DNA of 64,000 nucleotides from assembly GCA_024234215.1 (NCBI GenBank), contig JACKOQ010000005.1, positions 62,001 to 126,000 on the forward strand, written 5' to 3'. Below the pieces are notes generated by a model. That model was not told the DNA's origin. It saw only the letters and a program-made list of their open reading frames with translations, and did not search any database. The translations under genes were made by a program, and so were the position numbers. The stretch comes from Pseudomonadales bacterium. GTDB lineage: Bacteria; Pseudomonadota; Gammaproteobacteria; Pseudomonadales; UBA5862. Below are positions 18,764-28,031 of this stretch, in pieces (within the stretch, counting starts at the first letter, position 1; the number at the start of each line of letters is the position of its first letter).

Positions 18764-19921
18764 GTGATCATCACAGAGAATCAGCTCGACGAGTGGGTCC
18801 GCGGCAACGCGAAAGACGCTCAGGGGGTAATAGTTGAGCTTGTCTAGCGTTTGGTCGCGGCTTCGTCTCCCCAGCCCAAAGAGCGCCGGTTTCCGCTAGG
18901 CGACAGCATCGGTCAGCACGGACCTGACGGACTCTTGCATGTAGATCTAGCGTTCGATCCATTCGTACCTGAGGGCCGCTCTTTTTGGGAGATAGGAGCC
19001 GGGCTAAAGGCGGCGGATAAGGCTACGGCCGACTACAGCAAACTCTTTTCAACATTGCCCGAAGCGGTCCGGCTCGAGTCCACCTTCGTGTTCATAACGC
19101 CATTGTCTGGTCGGAGAGACTGGCCGCACACTTAGAAAGAAGATGCGCAGGGCGCGTGGCTTGAAGAGCGTCGCGCAAAGCGCGAGTGGCGAGATGTTCG
19201 AGTGATCGATGGAACGAAGCTGGTCGACTGGCTTCATCAGTTTCCGCCAGTCGAGCTTTGGCTTGGGCAGACGATTGGGTTGCCGGTTCAACAACTTGAG
19301 ACACCAGAGCAGCGTTGGAATTTGGTGAGCAGTATCGGTGAACCGCCGCCGCTAACCCCACAGCTGTTTCTGTCGGGTCGGGAAGATGCGTGCGCAAAAC
19401 TCAAGGAGATGGTTTCAGGGACATTGGTTCAACTTAAGCTCGCTACGCACTTTCCTGATCAAGTAGTCGACTTCGTCTCTGCGTACCTAGCCGCTCTGGA
19501 CGACGAGACTCGCGCAGATGTTGCCGGCCGCTGGCTTGTCGTTTCTGGTGCCGACGCGTGGAACGCGATGGCATCCCAGAGAGAAAAGCTCGTATTGATT
19601 GCCGACTCGACGCTCGATCTGAGCGGTGACGCTGGCACGAAGCTAATCCAAAAGGCCCGGAGATCCGGTCATGCTGTGATTTTTGGAGGGGCTGCTGGAG
19701 GCATACCTGACCCGGCAAGCGCGCCGCTGCGAGCACCTCGAACGCATCAGGTGCAACAGGCGTTGGAACAGGCGGGATACAGCGAAGAGCGAGCCCGCAC
19801 TTTGGCGCAGAAGCAGGGAGAATCGGGGACACAGGAGAATCGGGGACAGGCCACGGTTTCCCGGGCATGGGCAGGCATGGGCAGGGGCAGTCCCCCCATT
19901 TTTATTGGCTTCCAGAAGTAG
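18764..19921 (+). pseudogene. decayed N-terminal part of a large protein, two in-frame TAG codons (possible defence NTPase)
   Basis: One reading frame runs from a GTG at 18764 (AAGGAG upstream, MIITENQLDEWVRGNAKDAQ) to 19921, interrupted only by TAG at 18845 and TAG at 19133. Sequence on both sides keeps protein-like composition, so these look like nonsense changes rather than frameshifts. Parts such as GPDGLLHVDL, GRSFWEIGAG, FVFITPLSGR, VRVIDGTKLVDWLHQFPPVE and GLPVQQLETPEQRW recall nuclease-like N-termini of big STAND-type ATPases in defence loci; that link is from memory. The 3' end runs into a REP-like motif and a transposase remnant, so the ATPase part is missing. Confidence 0.6.
19818..19861 (+). 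repeat. short direct repeat and REP/RAYT-like motif
   Basis: GGAGAATCGGGGACA occurs twice in tandem, and the second copy leads into GGGGACAGGCCACGGTTTCC at 19842-19861. A version with one mismatch lies at 50883-50902. I recall motifs of this type next to REP-associated (IS200-like) transposases; no such transposase is present here. Confidence 0.5.
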
Positions 19922-19923
19922 AG

Positions 19924-20129
19924 TTATGCGGCCATGGCCAGCCGCTGTTTTGGGGTGATCCCGCCCAAGGCCATGTTGGGGCGCTCGTGATTGTAGAGCC
20001 GGAGCCAGTTGGTCGCGTAATCCTCGACCTCGGCGATCGACTCGAATAGGTGGTGGCCGAGCCAGTCGTAACGCACGATGCTATTGGCATCGGCCTTCTC
20101 AAGCCGCTCGGAAAGCGGCATCCTGTCTT
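19924..20129 (-). pseudogene. IS3-family transposase (orfB) C-terminal remnant
   Basis: The frame reads LSERLEKADANSIVRYDWLGHHLFES, then VEDYATNWLRLYNHERPNMALGG and TPKQRLAMAA before a stop at 19924. This is the tail of the IS3-type integrase-core transposase after the third catalytic residue. The upstream catalytic parts are missing and the terminal repeats were not found, so it is a dead fragment. It lies directly next to the decayed gene and ends about 60 bp before archease. Confidence 0.8.
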
Positions 20130-20188
20130 GGTCATCGGCGAACAACGCTTTTACTGTTACACCATTTCGCGGGACGCGGCCATAACCG

Positions 20189-20641
20189 ATGAAAAAAAGC
20201 CCGCACTCCAGCAGCCAGCACGCAGTGCCGCGCTGGGAACACTTCGAGCACATGGCCGACATCGGTCTGCGTGGCTACGGCAGCAGTCTGGCGCAATCTT
20301 TCGAGCAGATCGCGCTGGCGCTGACCGCGGTGATCACCACGCCAGAGCAGGTGCGACCGCTGCACGCGGTGTCGATCCTCTGCCGGGCCCCGGATCCGGA
20401 GCTGCTGCTCGTCGACTGGCTCAACGCACTGATTTTTGAGATGGCGAGCCAGCAGATGCTGTTCGCGCGCTTCGAGGTGCGGATCGACGGTGACCGGCTG
20501 GCGGCGACGGCCTGGGGTGAAGCGGTCGACCGTGCTCGCCACCAGCCGGCGGTCGAGGTCAAGGGCGCGACGCTGACGGCACTGGCGGTGCGTGAGCAGC
20601 CGCCCGGCCTCTGGGCGGCGCAGTGCGTGGTCGATGTCTGA
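20189..20641 (+). CDS. archease (RtcB-activating protein)
   Basis: Small archease-family protein, 150 residues. It speeds guanylylation and turnover of the RtcB RNA ligase. Family signatures: WEHFEHMADIGLRGYG with the metal-binding Asp, ELLLVDWLNALIFEMASQQMLFARFEV and the closing VKGATLTALAV. rtcB itself lies 0.6 kb downstream on the same strand, separated by an antisense CBS-domain gene. The start at 20189 fits the family; no strong ribosome site is visible. Confidence 0.93.
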   Translation: MKKSPHSSSQHAVPRWEHFEHMADIGLRGYGSSLAQSFEQIALALTAVITTPEQVRPLHAVSILCRAPDPELLLVDWLNALIFEMASQQMLFARFEVRIDGDRLAATAWGEAVDRARHQPAVEVKGATLTALAVREQPPGLWAAQCVVDV

Positions 20642-20651
20642 AGCGCGAGCC

Positions 20652-21101
20652 TTACGGCCGCTGCTGCTCTTCGGTGCGGATTTCGTTGGCGACCAGGCTG
20701 ACGATGTCGCTGAGCGAGGTCGAGATCAGGTCGAGCAGATCATCGACCGCCAGAATGCCGCTCAGACTGCCGCGGGCGTCAATGACCGGAAGGCGGCGAA
20801 CGCCGAGCCGGCGCATGCGCTGCAATGTGTCGAGCACGCTGTCATCCTCCCAGGCGGTTTCGAGCGGGCTGCGCATGATGTCCTCGAGCGTCAACTGCTC
20901 GATGGGCACATCCTGGGCGAGCACCTCGATGACCAGATCGCGGTCGGTGACGATGCCGACCGGCTGCCGCCGGCCATCATTCTCATCGACGATGACGAGG
21001 CTGCCGACATGGTGCTGACGCATCAGCCGTGCCGCCTCGCTGATGCCAGTCTGGCGTGGAATGGCGACGACTTCACGATGACAATATTCACCGACAAGCA
21101 T
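20652..21101 (-). CDS. CBS-domain protein
   Basis: A 149-residue protein made of two CBS motifs (MLVGEYCHREVVAIPRQTGI...VGIVTDRDLVIEVL and EDIMRSPLETAWEDDSVLDTLQRM...GILAVDDLLDLI). Such pairs bind adenosyl ligands and act as sensors; no effector domain is fused. The start at 21101 has AGGAGG just upstream; longer in-frame ORF sequence upstream is not coding-like. It faces the opposite way between archease and rtcB, so it is not in their transcript. Confidence 0.88.
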   Translation of the reverse strand: MLVGEYCHREVVAIPRQTGISEAARLMRQHHVGSLVIVDENDGRRQPVGIVTDRDLVIEVLAQDVPIEQLTLEDIMRSPLETAWEDDSVLDTLQRMRRLGVRRLPVIDARGSLSGILAVDDLLDLISTSLSDIVSLVANEIRTEEQQRP

Positions 21102-21231
21102 GACACTCCCTCCTTCGACCCCTGATGGTGATGGTGCCATTCTGGCAAAGTGGGGCCATAAGCCCTTGACCTGCATCAGCCAGTTGCCGGATGGCTGATG
21201 CTGAATAGAGCACAGTGCGGCAGTGGAGGCA

Positions 21232-22665
21232 ATGATGGAACTGCAAGGTTTCGAGCGAATCAACGACACCGCCTGGCGTCTGCCGGCACGTGACGGCATG
21301 CGGGTGCCGGCGGTGATCTACGCCAGCGAAGCACTGCTGCAGGCGATGGATGACAAGGTCGGCGAGCAGTTGTGCAATGTCGCCCGGCTGCCCGGCATCG
21401 TGCAGGCGGCCTATGCGATGCCGGACGCGCACTGGGGCTATGGTTTTCCGATCGGCGGGGTCGCGGCTTTTGATCCGCGGCAGGGTGGCGTGGTCTCGGC
21501 TGGTGGTGTCGGCTTCGACATCTCCTGCGGCGTGCGGCTGCTGCTGACTGGCTTGCCAGTGAGCAGCGTGCTCGCGCAGCAGAGCGCACTGGCCGATCGG
21601 CTCTATCAGACGATACCGGCCGGGCTTGGCAGCACCGGGCAGATCAGGCTCGATGCCCAAGGCATGGAGGCGATGCTGCGCGGCGGCGCGCACTGGGCGG
21701 TCGAGCAGGGCTACGGCGGCACCGAGGATCTGCAACGGATCGAGCAGCATGGCTGCATGGCGGATGCGGCGCCGGAGTGTGTCTCCGATCGCGCCAAGCA
21801 TCGGCAGCGTGACGAGATCGGCACGCTCGGTTCCGGCAACCACTATCTCGAGGTGCAGCGTGTCGCCGGGATTGTCGATGCCGACCTCGCCGCAGCCTTT
21901 GGCCTGCGCCTGGATGAGGTCGTCGTCAGCATCCACTGCGGTTCACGCGGACTCGGCCATCAGATCGGCACCGAATTCCTGCGGGAGATGGTCGAGGCGG
22001 CACCGCGTCACGGCATCACGCTGCCGGACCGCGAGCTGGCCTGTGCGCCCATCCTCTCGGATCTGGGCCAGCGCTATCTCGGTGCGATGCGCGCGGCGAT
22101 CAACTGCGCGCTGGCCAACCGCCAGATCCTCACCCACCTGACCCGTGGCGTGTTCGGCCAGCTGTTCGAGGGCTCAACGCTGCCGCTGCTCTATGACGTC
22201 TCGCACAACACCTGCAAGCTCGAGACGCACCAGATCGATGGGGCGGCCTGTGAGCTCCATGTGCATCGCAAGGGGGCGACACGCGCGTTCGGCCCGGGGC
22301 ATCCCGAGTTGCCGCCGGAGCTGCGCGATGCCGGCCAGCCGGTGCTGATCGGCGGCAGCATGGGCACGGCCTCCTATGTACTCGCTGGCTGTGAAGAAAG
22401 CATGCAGCGCGCCTTGGGTTCGGCCTGTCACGGTGCCGGCCGCGCGATGAGCCGCAATGCGGCGACACGGCGCTGGCGCGGACGTGCAGTGCAGGATGAG
22501 CTGGCCGCGCGCGGCATTCTGATCCGCAGTCCATCACCGCGCGGCATCGCCGAAGAGGCGCCCGGGGCCTACAAGGATGTCACTGCCGTGGTGCAGGCAG
22601 CCGACAGCGCGGGTCTGGCCCGCTGCGTGGCGCGGCTGGAACCACTGGTCTGCATCAAGGGATAG
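21232..22665 (+). CDS. rtcB: RtcB RNA-splicing ligase
   Basis: GTP- and Mn-dependent ligase joining RNA 2',3'-cyclic phosphate (or 3'-phosphate) and 5'-OH ends. About 477 residues. Family features: AYAMPDAHWGYGFPIGG, GVGFDISCGVRLLL with the metal Cys, TLGSGNHYLEVQ-like LGSGNHYLEVQ, SIHCGSRGLGHQIG, YDVSHNTCKLE and HVHRKGATRAF holding the guanylylated His. The C-terminal AYKDV segment is present. The start is ATG 21232 or 21235 after GGAGG. With archease nearby this is an RNA repair set; no RtcA or RtcR gene was seen. Confidence 0.95.
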   Translation: MMELQGFERINDTAWRLPARDGMRVPAVIYASEALLQAMDDKVGEQLCNVARLPGIVQAAYAMPDAHWGYGFPIGGVAAFDPRQGGVVSAGGVGFDISCGVRLLLTGLPVSSVLAQQSALADRLYQTIPAGLGSTGQIRLDAQGMEAMLRGGAHWAVEQGYGGTEDLQRIEQHGCMADAAPECVSDRAKHRQRDEIGTLGSGNHYLEVQRVAGIVDADLAAAFGLRLDEVVVSIHCGSRGLGHQIGTEFLREMVEAAPRHGITLPDRELACAPILSDLGQRYLGAMRAAINCALANRQILTHLTRGVFGQLFEGSTLPLLYDVSHNTCKLETHQIDGAACELHVHRKGATRAFGPGHPELPPELRDAGQPVLIGGSMGTASYVLAGCEESMQRALGSACHGAGRAMSRNAATRRWRGRAVQDELAARGILIRSPSPRGIAEEAPGAYKDVTAVVQAADSAGLARCVARLEPLVCIKG

Positions 22666-22700
22666 TCGACCGCGGTATGCGCATCCAGCTCGATCGCGGC

Positions 22701-25415
22701 TCACCGGTCAGCCGTGGCTGCTGCACGCAATGCCAGGCGCATCTGCTTTTCGACTTCGATGATGACAAAGAACAGCACACCGATGGCCACGATCAACATC
22801 CCGTCGGTGAACAGCACCGGCTGGGTGCCGAATATGCGCTGCAGCGACGGCAGGTAGGTGATGGCGAACTGCGCCGCAGCCACCAGGACCACGCAGGCCC
22901 AGACCACCGGCGTACCCCGCGCCGCAGCCCAGGTCAGCGAGCTGCCGTGAAGGTTGCGGATAAAGAACAGATGAAAGATCTCCAGCACCACCAGCGTGTT
23001 GAGCGCCAGGGTCTGGGCAAGCGGCACTGGATAGCCACGGGTCATTGCATAGTGTTGAATGCCGAAAACGGCCGCGAGAAACAGCACCGCAATCAGCACG
23101 ATGTGCCAGATCAACTCGCCGGTCAGCAGCGGCTGGTCACGCGGGCGTGGTGGCCGGCGCATGGTGCCGGGCTCGCTCGGTTCGAAGGCGAGCGCCAGGC
23201 CCAGCGTGATGGCGGTGATGAGGTTGATCCAGAGGATCTGCACCGCCGTGATCGGCAACGTCAGCCCGGCGAGCAGCGCCAGCACGATGGTCGCCGCCTC
23301 ACCGGCGTTGGTCGGCAGCGTCCAGCTGATCACTTTTTTGATGTTGTCGTAGACGGTACGGCCCTCACGCACGGCGGCGGCGATGGTGGCGAAGTTGTCG
23401 TCGGCCAGCACCAATTCGGCCGCCTCCCGGGCCGCTGCGCTGCCTTTCTGGCCCATGGCGATGCCGGCATCGGCGCGTTTGAGGGCGGGGGCGTCGTTGA
23501 CGCCGTCGCCGGTCATGGCCACGGTCAGCCCGCGCGTCTGCAGCGCGGTGACCAGGCGCAGCTTGTGTTCCGGCGAGGTGCGGGCGAAGACGTCGGTCTC
23601 GACTGCGGCAGCGGCCAGCGCGGTGTCGTCCAGACCATCCAGCTCGGCGCCGGTCAGCACCCGCTCGCTGTTGCGCAGGCCGATCTGGGCGGCGATGGCC
23701 CGCGCCGTGGCGGCGTGGTCGCCGGTGATCATCTTCACCCGGATGCCGGCGGCATGGCACTCGGCCACCGCTGCAATCGCCTCTGGCCGGGGCGGGTCGA
23801 TCAGCCCGACCAGGCCGACCAGTGTCAGCCGCCCTTCGAGGTCGATGGTGTTGAGCACGGTGTGCGCCTGGGGCAGGGTACGCACGGCCAGTGCCAGCAC
23901 CCGCTGGCCGGCGCCGGCCAGCCGTTCGACCTGCGCGTGCCAGTGGCCGGTATCGAGCGCCGCCGGGTGACCATCGGCGCCGAGCTGATCAGCGCAGAGC
24001 GCCAGCACCGCTTCGGGAGCGCCCTTCACATCGATGCGGGCGCGGCCTTCGTGGTCGTGCACCAGCACCGCCATGTAGCGGTGAGCGGCATCGAAGGGGA
24101 TGGCGTCGGTGCGGGTCCAGTCGGCGAACGGCCGGGCACCCTCGCCGCTGAGTTTGCCGGCCAGTGCCAGCAGTGCGGCCTCCATCGGATCGCCCTCGGC
24201 GCGCCAGCCATCACTGGATTGGTGCAGCGCCGCATCGTTGCACAGCGCCATGATGCGGGCAGCCTCGAGCAGCACCGGATGCTCGCTCGCCAGCACCGCG
24301 GATTGCCCCCGCGACACCGTCCCCTCGGGTGCATAGCCGTCGCCGTCGACCTCGTAGAGCTGCCCGGCAGCGGCCACTGCGGTGGCCACCATCTCGTTGC
24401 GAGTCAGCGTGCCGGTCTTGTCCGAGCAGATCACCGACACCGAACCGAGTGTCTCGATCGCCGGCAGGCGGCGCACGATGGCATGGCGCCGCGCCATCGC
24501 CCGCACACCGACCGCCAGGGTGATGGTGAGCACCGCCGGCAGACCCTCGGGGATGGCTGCGACCGACAGGCCGACCACCACCATGAACAGTTCGGCAAAG
24601 GGCAGGTGACCGACGAAATGGCCGTACACCAGCAGGCTGGCCGCCAGCAGCAGGATGAACAGCGTCAGCCAGCTCGCGAAAGCGTCCATCTGCTGCACCA
24701 GCGGCGTAGTCAGGGTCTCGACCGTGGAGAGCAGGCCGCTGATGCGGCCGATCTCGGTGTGGGTGCCGGTTGCGACCACGATGCCGCGGCCGATCCCGGC
24801 GGCGACCAAGGTGCCGCCGAACAGCATCGAGCTGCGATCGCCGAGCGCGGCCTCTGGTGCGCACGGCGCGCTGCCCTTGTCCACCGGTACGGATTCTCCG
24901 GTGAGAATCGCTTCTTCCACCCTCAAGCCCCGCGCTTCGAGCAGACGCAGATCGGCCGGCACCCGATCACCGGCCTCCACCAGCACGATATCGCCCGGCA
25001 CCAGTTCGCTGGCATCGAGGCTCTGGCGTCGGCCGTCGCGCAGCACCGCCGCGCGCGGCGCCAGCATGTCGCGGATCGCCGCCATCGCCTGCTCTGCGCG
25101 GCCCTCCTGAACAAAGCCGATGACGGCATTGATCACCACCACCGCGAGGATCACACCGGTGTCCACCCAGTGCGCCAGCAGCGCGGTGACCACCGCGGCG
25201 CCCAGCAGCACATGGATCAATACGTTGTTGAAGTGTGCCAGAAAGCGCAGCAGCGGGTGACGCCGGGGCGGCGCCGGCAGGCGGTTGGAGCCGTGCTGCG
25301 CGCGACGCTGCTCGGCGTCAGTGTTGTCCAGACCCGCCGCGGTGGTTTGCCAATGTGCGAGCACCTGCGCGGCAGTCAGGGCGTGGCAGGGTGGTCCTTC
25401 ATCGGGAGTCATCAT
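22701..25415 (-). CDS. cation-transporting P-type ATPase (P2A, Ca-type/PMR1-like)
   Basis: A 904-residue P-type ATPase pumping cations across the inner membrane. It has the N-terminal cation-ATPase domain (LTAAQVLAHWQTTAAGL), two early helices, TGESVPV in the actuator domain, the phosphorylated Asp in DKTGTLTRNEM, and GDGVNDAPALKRADAGIAMG in the P domain. Six C-terminal helices include WINLITAITLGLALAFEP. P2A features suggest Ca2+ (or Mn2+) export; the exact ion is inferred. The ATG at 25415 has AAGGAG upstream. The 985-residue antisense ORF is a shadow. Confidence 0.93.
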   Translation of the reverse strand: MMTPDEGPPCHALTAAQVLAHWQTTAAGLDNTDAEQRRAQHGSNRLPAPPRRHPLLRFLAHFNNVLIHVLLGAAVVTALLAHWVDTGVILAVVVINAVIGFVQEGRAEQAMAAIRDMLAPRAAVLRDGRRQSLDASELVPGDIVLVEAGDRVPADLRLLEARGLRVEEAILTGESVPVDKGSAPCAPEAALGDRSSMLFGGTLVAAGIGRGIVVATGTHTEIGRISGLLSTVETLTTPLVQQMDAFASWLTLFILLLAASLLVYGHFVGHLPFAELFMVVVGLSVAAIPEGLPAVLTITLAVGVRAMARRHAIVRRLPAIETLGSVSVICSDKTGTLTRNEMVATAVAAAGQLYEVDGDGYAPEGTVSRGQSAVLASEHPVLLEAARIMALCNDAALHQSSDGWRAEGDPMEAALLALAGKLSGEGARPFADWTRTDAIPFDAAHRYMAVLVHDHEGRARIDVKGAPEAVLALCADQLGADGHPAALDTGHWHAQVERLAGAGQRVLALAVRTLPQAHTVLNTIDLEGRLTLVGLVGLIDPPRPEAIAAVAECHAAGIRVKMITGDHAATARAIAAQIGLRNSERVLTGAELDGLDDTALAAAAVETDVFARTSPEHKLRLVTALQTRGLTVAMTGDGVNDAPALKRADAGIAMGQKGSAAAREAAELVLADDNFATIAAAVREGRTVYDNIKKVISWTLPTNAGEAATIVLALLAGLTLPITAVQILWINLITAITLGLALAFEPSEPGTMRRPPRPRDQPLLTGELIWHIVLIAVLFLAAVFGIQHYAMTRGYPVPLAQTLALNTLVVLEIFHLFFIRNLHGSSLTWAAARGTPVVWACVVLVAAAQFAITYLPSLQRIFGTQPVLFTDGMLIVAIGVLFFVIIEVEKQMRLALRAAATADR

Positions 25416-25461
25416 CGGCTGCTCCTTGGTCGCGGGGCGATTGGGCTGTCCTCGATCCGGT

Positions 25462-27186
25462 TCAGGGTATCGGCTGCTGCTCGGTTTCGATCGGTGGAAT
25501 CTCGATGCGCTCCTCCAGCCTGGCACCGCTCAGCAGTTCGACCGCGCGGTCGGCAGCGTCCTGGAAGGGTTCGATCACCAGATCGGCCCCCATCGCCAGC
25601 AGGGTTTCGCTCTCTTCGCCGCTGTGGGAGGTGACCGCGATGCGCCCAGCGAAGCCGGCACTGCGTGCCAGTTGGATCAGGATGATTCGCGTGTCGTCGT
25701 GGGTGAGGCCGGCGGCATGGTTCGGCGTGGTGGAGACCAGCCACTGGGCCTCGGCCAGCGGCAGGTCGGCAATCAGTTCAGAATCGGTTGCATCACCGTA
25801 GCGGGTGTCGATGCCAAAACCGTTGCAGCGTCGAACCGCCTGCGGATTGAAGTCGATGCCCAGCACGGGCAGGTCGTGCCGATGCAGGCGCATTGCGATC
25901 GCCGCGCCAAAGCGCCCCAGACCGAAAATGATCACCGAAGGCGGGTTGTGCAACTGACTGGCCGGCTGCGTCCGCTCACGAATGGTTTCCAGACGCTCGA
26001 AGGGGGCGAGCAGCGGTTCGCACCAGGCGTAGAGCTGGTGGGAGTAGGTGATCATGTAGGTGGAAAGGGCGATGGTCACCAGCCCGACCAGGGTCACCAA
26101 GCCGAATGTCTCCTGTTCGATGTGGCCGAGCGTGACCCCCATGGCGACGAAGATCAATGAGAACTCGCTGATCTGGGCCATGGCGATGCCGGCAAGAGCG
26201 CCGGTGCGTTTGCGATAGCCCATGGCGCCCATGATGATGAGTACGATCAGTGGCTTGCCAAGCAGCACGAACAGCGAAAAGAGGAGCGCTTCGGTCAGAT
26301 GTGCGCCGAGCAGCGAGAGGTCGAGCCTGGCGCCCAGTGAGATGAAGAAGAACAGCAGCAGAAAATCGCGCAGCGGTGCCAGACGTGCCGCCATGGTTTC
26401 TCGATAGGGGGTCGAGGCCAATGAGATGCCTGCCAGCAGGCCACCCACCTCCTTGCCGAGCCCGACGAAATCGCCGATCGCCGCGAAGATCGCGGTCTGG
26501 GCGATGGCGAAGATCACCAGCAGTTCCGGCGCGTGCGCGAGCCACTCGGTCAGCGGGGTGGCGACATGGCGCACGAACAGTGCCACCAGTGCCACCAGCG
26601 CCAGCCCGGAGAGCAGCACGCTGATGACATCGCCCCCGCCATGGCCTTCGACGGCGCCGATGCCGATCGCCGACACTGCGATCATCGCCGCGATCACCAC
26701 CAGATCCTGCACGATCAGAAAACCGAGCGCGATCTGGCCATGCAGCGCGTCGATTTCGCGTTTGTCGGAGAGCAGCTTGACGATGATGATGGTCGACGAG
26801 AACGCCAGCGCCAGCGCCACATAGAGACTGGTGATCGGATCGAACCCCAGGCCGAGCCCGATCAGATAACCCAAGCCCAGGGTGAAGATCACCTGGCCCA
26901 GGCCGGTCAGCAGGGCCACTGGTCCCAGGGAGCGCATCAGCTTGGTGTCGAGCTTGATGCCGACCAGAAACAGCAGCATGGCGATGCCAAGTTCGGCGAG
27001 CAGGTCGATCTGCGCATCCGAATGCACCACATCCAGCCCCGAGGGGCCTGCGATCAGACCAACGGCAATGAAGCTGACGATCAGCGGCTGGCGTAGCGCG
27101 GCGCCCAGCATCCCGATGCCGGCGGCCAGCGCCAACAGGGTGGCAATCTCACCAAATGTCGTATGAATGATGACCTCCGCAGGCAT
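25462..27186 (-). CDS. Kef-type cation:proton antiporter with RCK (TrkA-N) domain, YbaL-like
   Basis: Monovalent cation:proton antiporter-2 family protein of about 574 residues. Twelve or so hydrophobic helices span residues 1-390 (LLALAAGIGMLGAALRQPLI onward). They are followed by a Rossmann NAD-binding RCK domain: VIIFGLGRFGAAIAMRLHRHDLPVLGIDFNPQ. This is the YbaL/KefB-like layout used for K+ efflux or pH/electrophile stress. The start is doubtful: ATGs at 27195 and 27186 lack a ribosome site, while GGAGG lies just inside the frame before ATC ATT CAT, so a rare start codon is conceivable. It lies 47 bp upstream of the P-ATPase gene on the same strand. Confidence 0.9.
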   Translation of the reverse strand: MPAEVIIHTTFGEIATLLALAAGIGMLGAALRQPLIVSFIAVGLIAGPSGLDVVHSDAQIDLLAELGIAMLLFLVGIKLDTKLMRSLGPVALLTGLGQVIFTLGLGYLIGLGLGFDPITSLYVALALAFSSTIIIVKLLSDKREIDALHGQIALGFLIVQDLVVIAAMIAVSAIGIGAVEGHGGGDVISVLLSGLALVALVALFVRHVATPLTEWLAHAPELLVIFAIAQTAIFAAIGDFVGLGKEVGGLLAGISLASTPYRETMAARLAPLRDFLLLFFFISLGARLDLSLLGAHLTEALLFSLFVLLGKPLIVLIIMGAMGYRKRTGALAGIAMAQISEFSLIFVAMGVTLGHIEQETFGLVTLVGLVTIALSTYMITYSHQLYAWCEPLLAPFERLETIRERTQPASQLHNPPSVIIFGLGRFGAAIAMRLHRHDLPVLGIDFNPQAVRRCNGFGIDTRYGDATDSELIADLPLAEAQWLVSTTPNHAAGLTHDDTRIILIQLARSAGFAGRIAVTSHSGEESETLLAMGADLVIEPFQDAADRAVELLSGARLEERIEIPPIETEQQPIP

Positions 27187-27362
27187 GGCATGCACTGGCG
27201 TCGCAGTGCCTGTTTCTCGTCATCGAAACCCGACTCCGCCCTTTTTTCTTTCGAAACTGCAAAACAGCACATTGCGCCGCGCTGCCAACAACCTGATCTA
27301 TTATGCACTCTTGCGCGAGCCTGCATCCGGCCTCGGCGACACCCCTGAATGAGACGAACCCC

Positions 27363-28022
27363 ATGTGCTTTTCCGCCTCGGCAAGCTTTCTGGTCGGCGC
27401 CTCGCTGCTCGTGGTGGGTGCGACCACTCTGAACAAGGTGTCGCGCCGGGTCGAATTGCCCTTTGCCTCGATCCCCCTGCTGTTCGGGGTGCAGCAACTG
27501 ATGGAAGGTGGCATCTGGCTCGGCCTGCAATTCGATGCACCCCCTGCAACCCAGCTGCTGACACTGCTCTACTCGCTGTTCTCTCATCTGCTGTGGCCGA
27601 TCTACGTGCCCCTGGCAATGCTGTTGCTGGAGCCTGAACCGGCGCGCCGCAAAATCAATCTCGCATTCGTTTGGGCCGGTGTGGCGGCCGCCCTCTACCT
27701 GCTCTACGTCCTGATCCGGTTTCCGCTGCAGGCCAAGCTGGTGGGTGGACATATCTTGTACGGCTCGTTTCACGACTACGCACTGCTCCCCATGGGCGCC
27801 TACCTGGTGGCAACCTGTGTCAGCCTGCTGTTTTCGACCCACCGGATGGTGGAAGTGCTCGGTTTCGTGCTGCTGCTCTCCTGCATCGCCGCCTATCTGT
27901 TCTACAGGCTCTGGTTCATCTCGGTCTGGTGTTTCTTTGCCGCGATCTTGAGCGCGATGGTCTACCTCTATTTCCACCGTCGTGGGGCCCGCGCTGCACA
28001 GGAGCTGGGGCAGGGCGCATGA
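27363..28022 (+). CDS. hydrophobic membrane protein (DUF6629-like)
   Basis: A 219-residue protein starting MCFSASASFLVGASLLVVGA, with seven hydrophobic helices, the second near PLLFGVQQLMEGGIWLGL. The MCFSA start and the FGVQQ..EG..WL motif match the DUF6629 family as I recall it; its function is unknown. The ATG at 27363 is the natural start because the family motif begins there. It is monocistronic, divergent from the antiporter gene and convergent with the SDR gene. Confidence 0.7.
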   Translation: MCFSASASFLVGASLLVVGATTLNKVSRRVELPFASIPLLFGVQQLMEGGIWLGLQFDAPPATQLLTLLYSLFSHLLWPIYVPLAMLLLEPEPARRKINLAFVWAGVAAALYLLYVLIRFPLQAKLVGGHILYGSFHDYALLPMGAYLVATCVSLLFSTHRMVEVLGFVLLLSCIAAYLFYRLWFISVWCFFAAILSAMVYLYFHRRGARAAQELGQGA

Positions 28023-28031
28023 GGTGGCCCA

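Noticed and set aside
22677..25634. 985-codon plus-strand ORF
   Set aside because: It lies exactly antisense to a P-type ATPase with all motifs; its translation is His/Gln/Arg-rich low-complexity, typical of GC-bias shadow frames.
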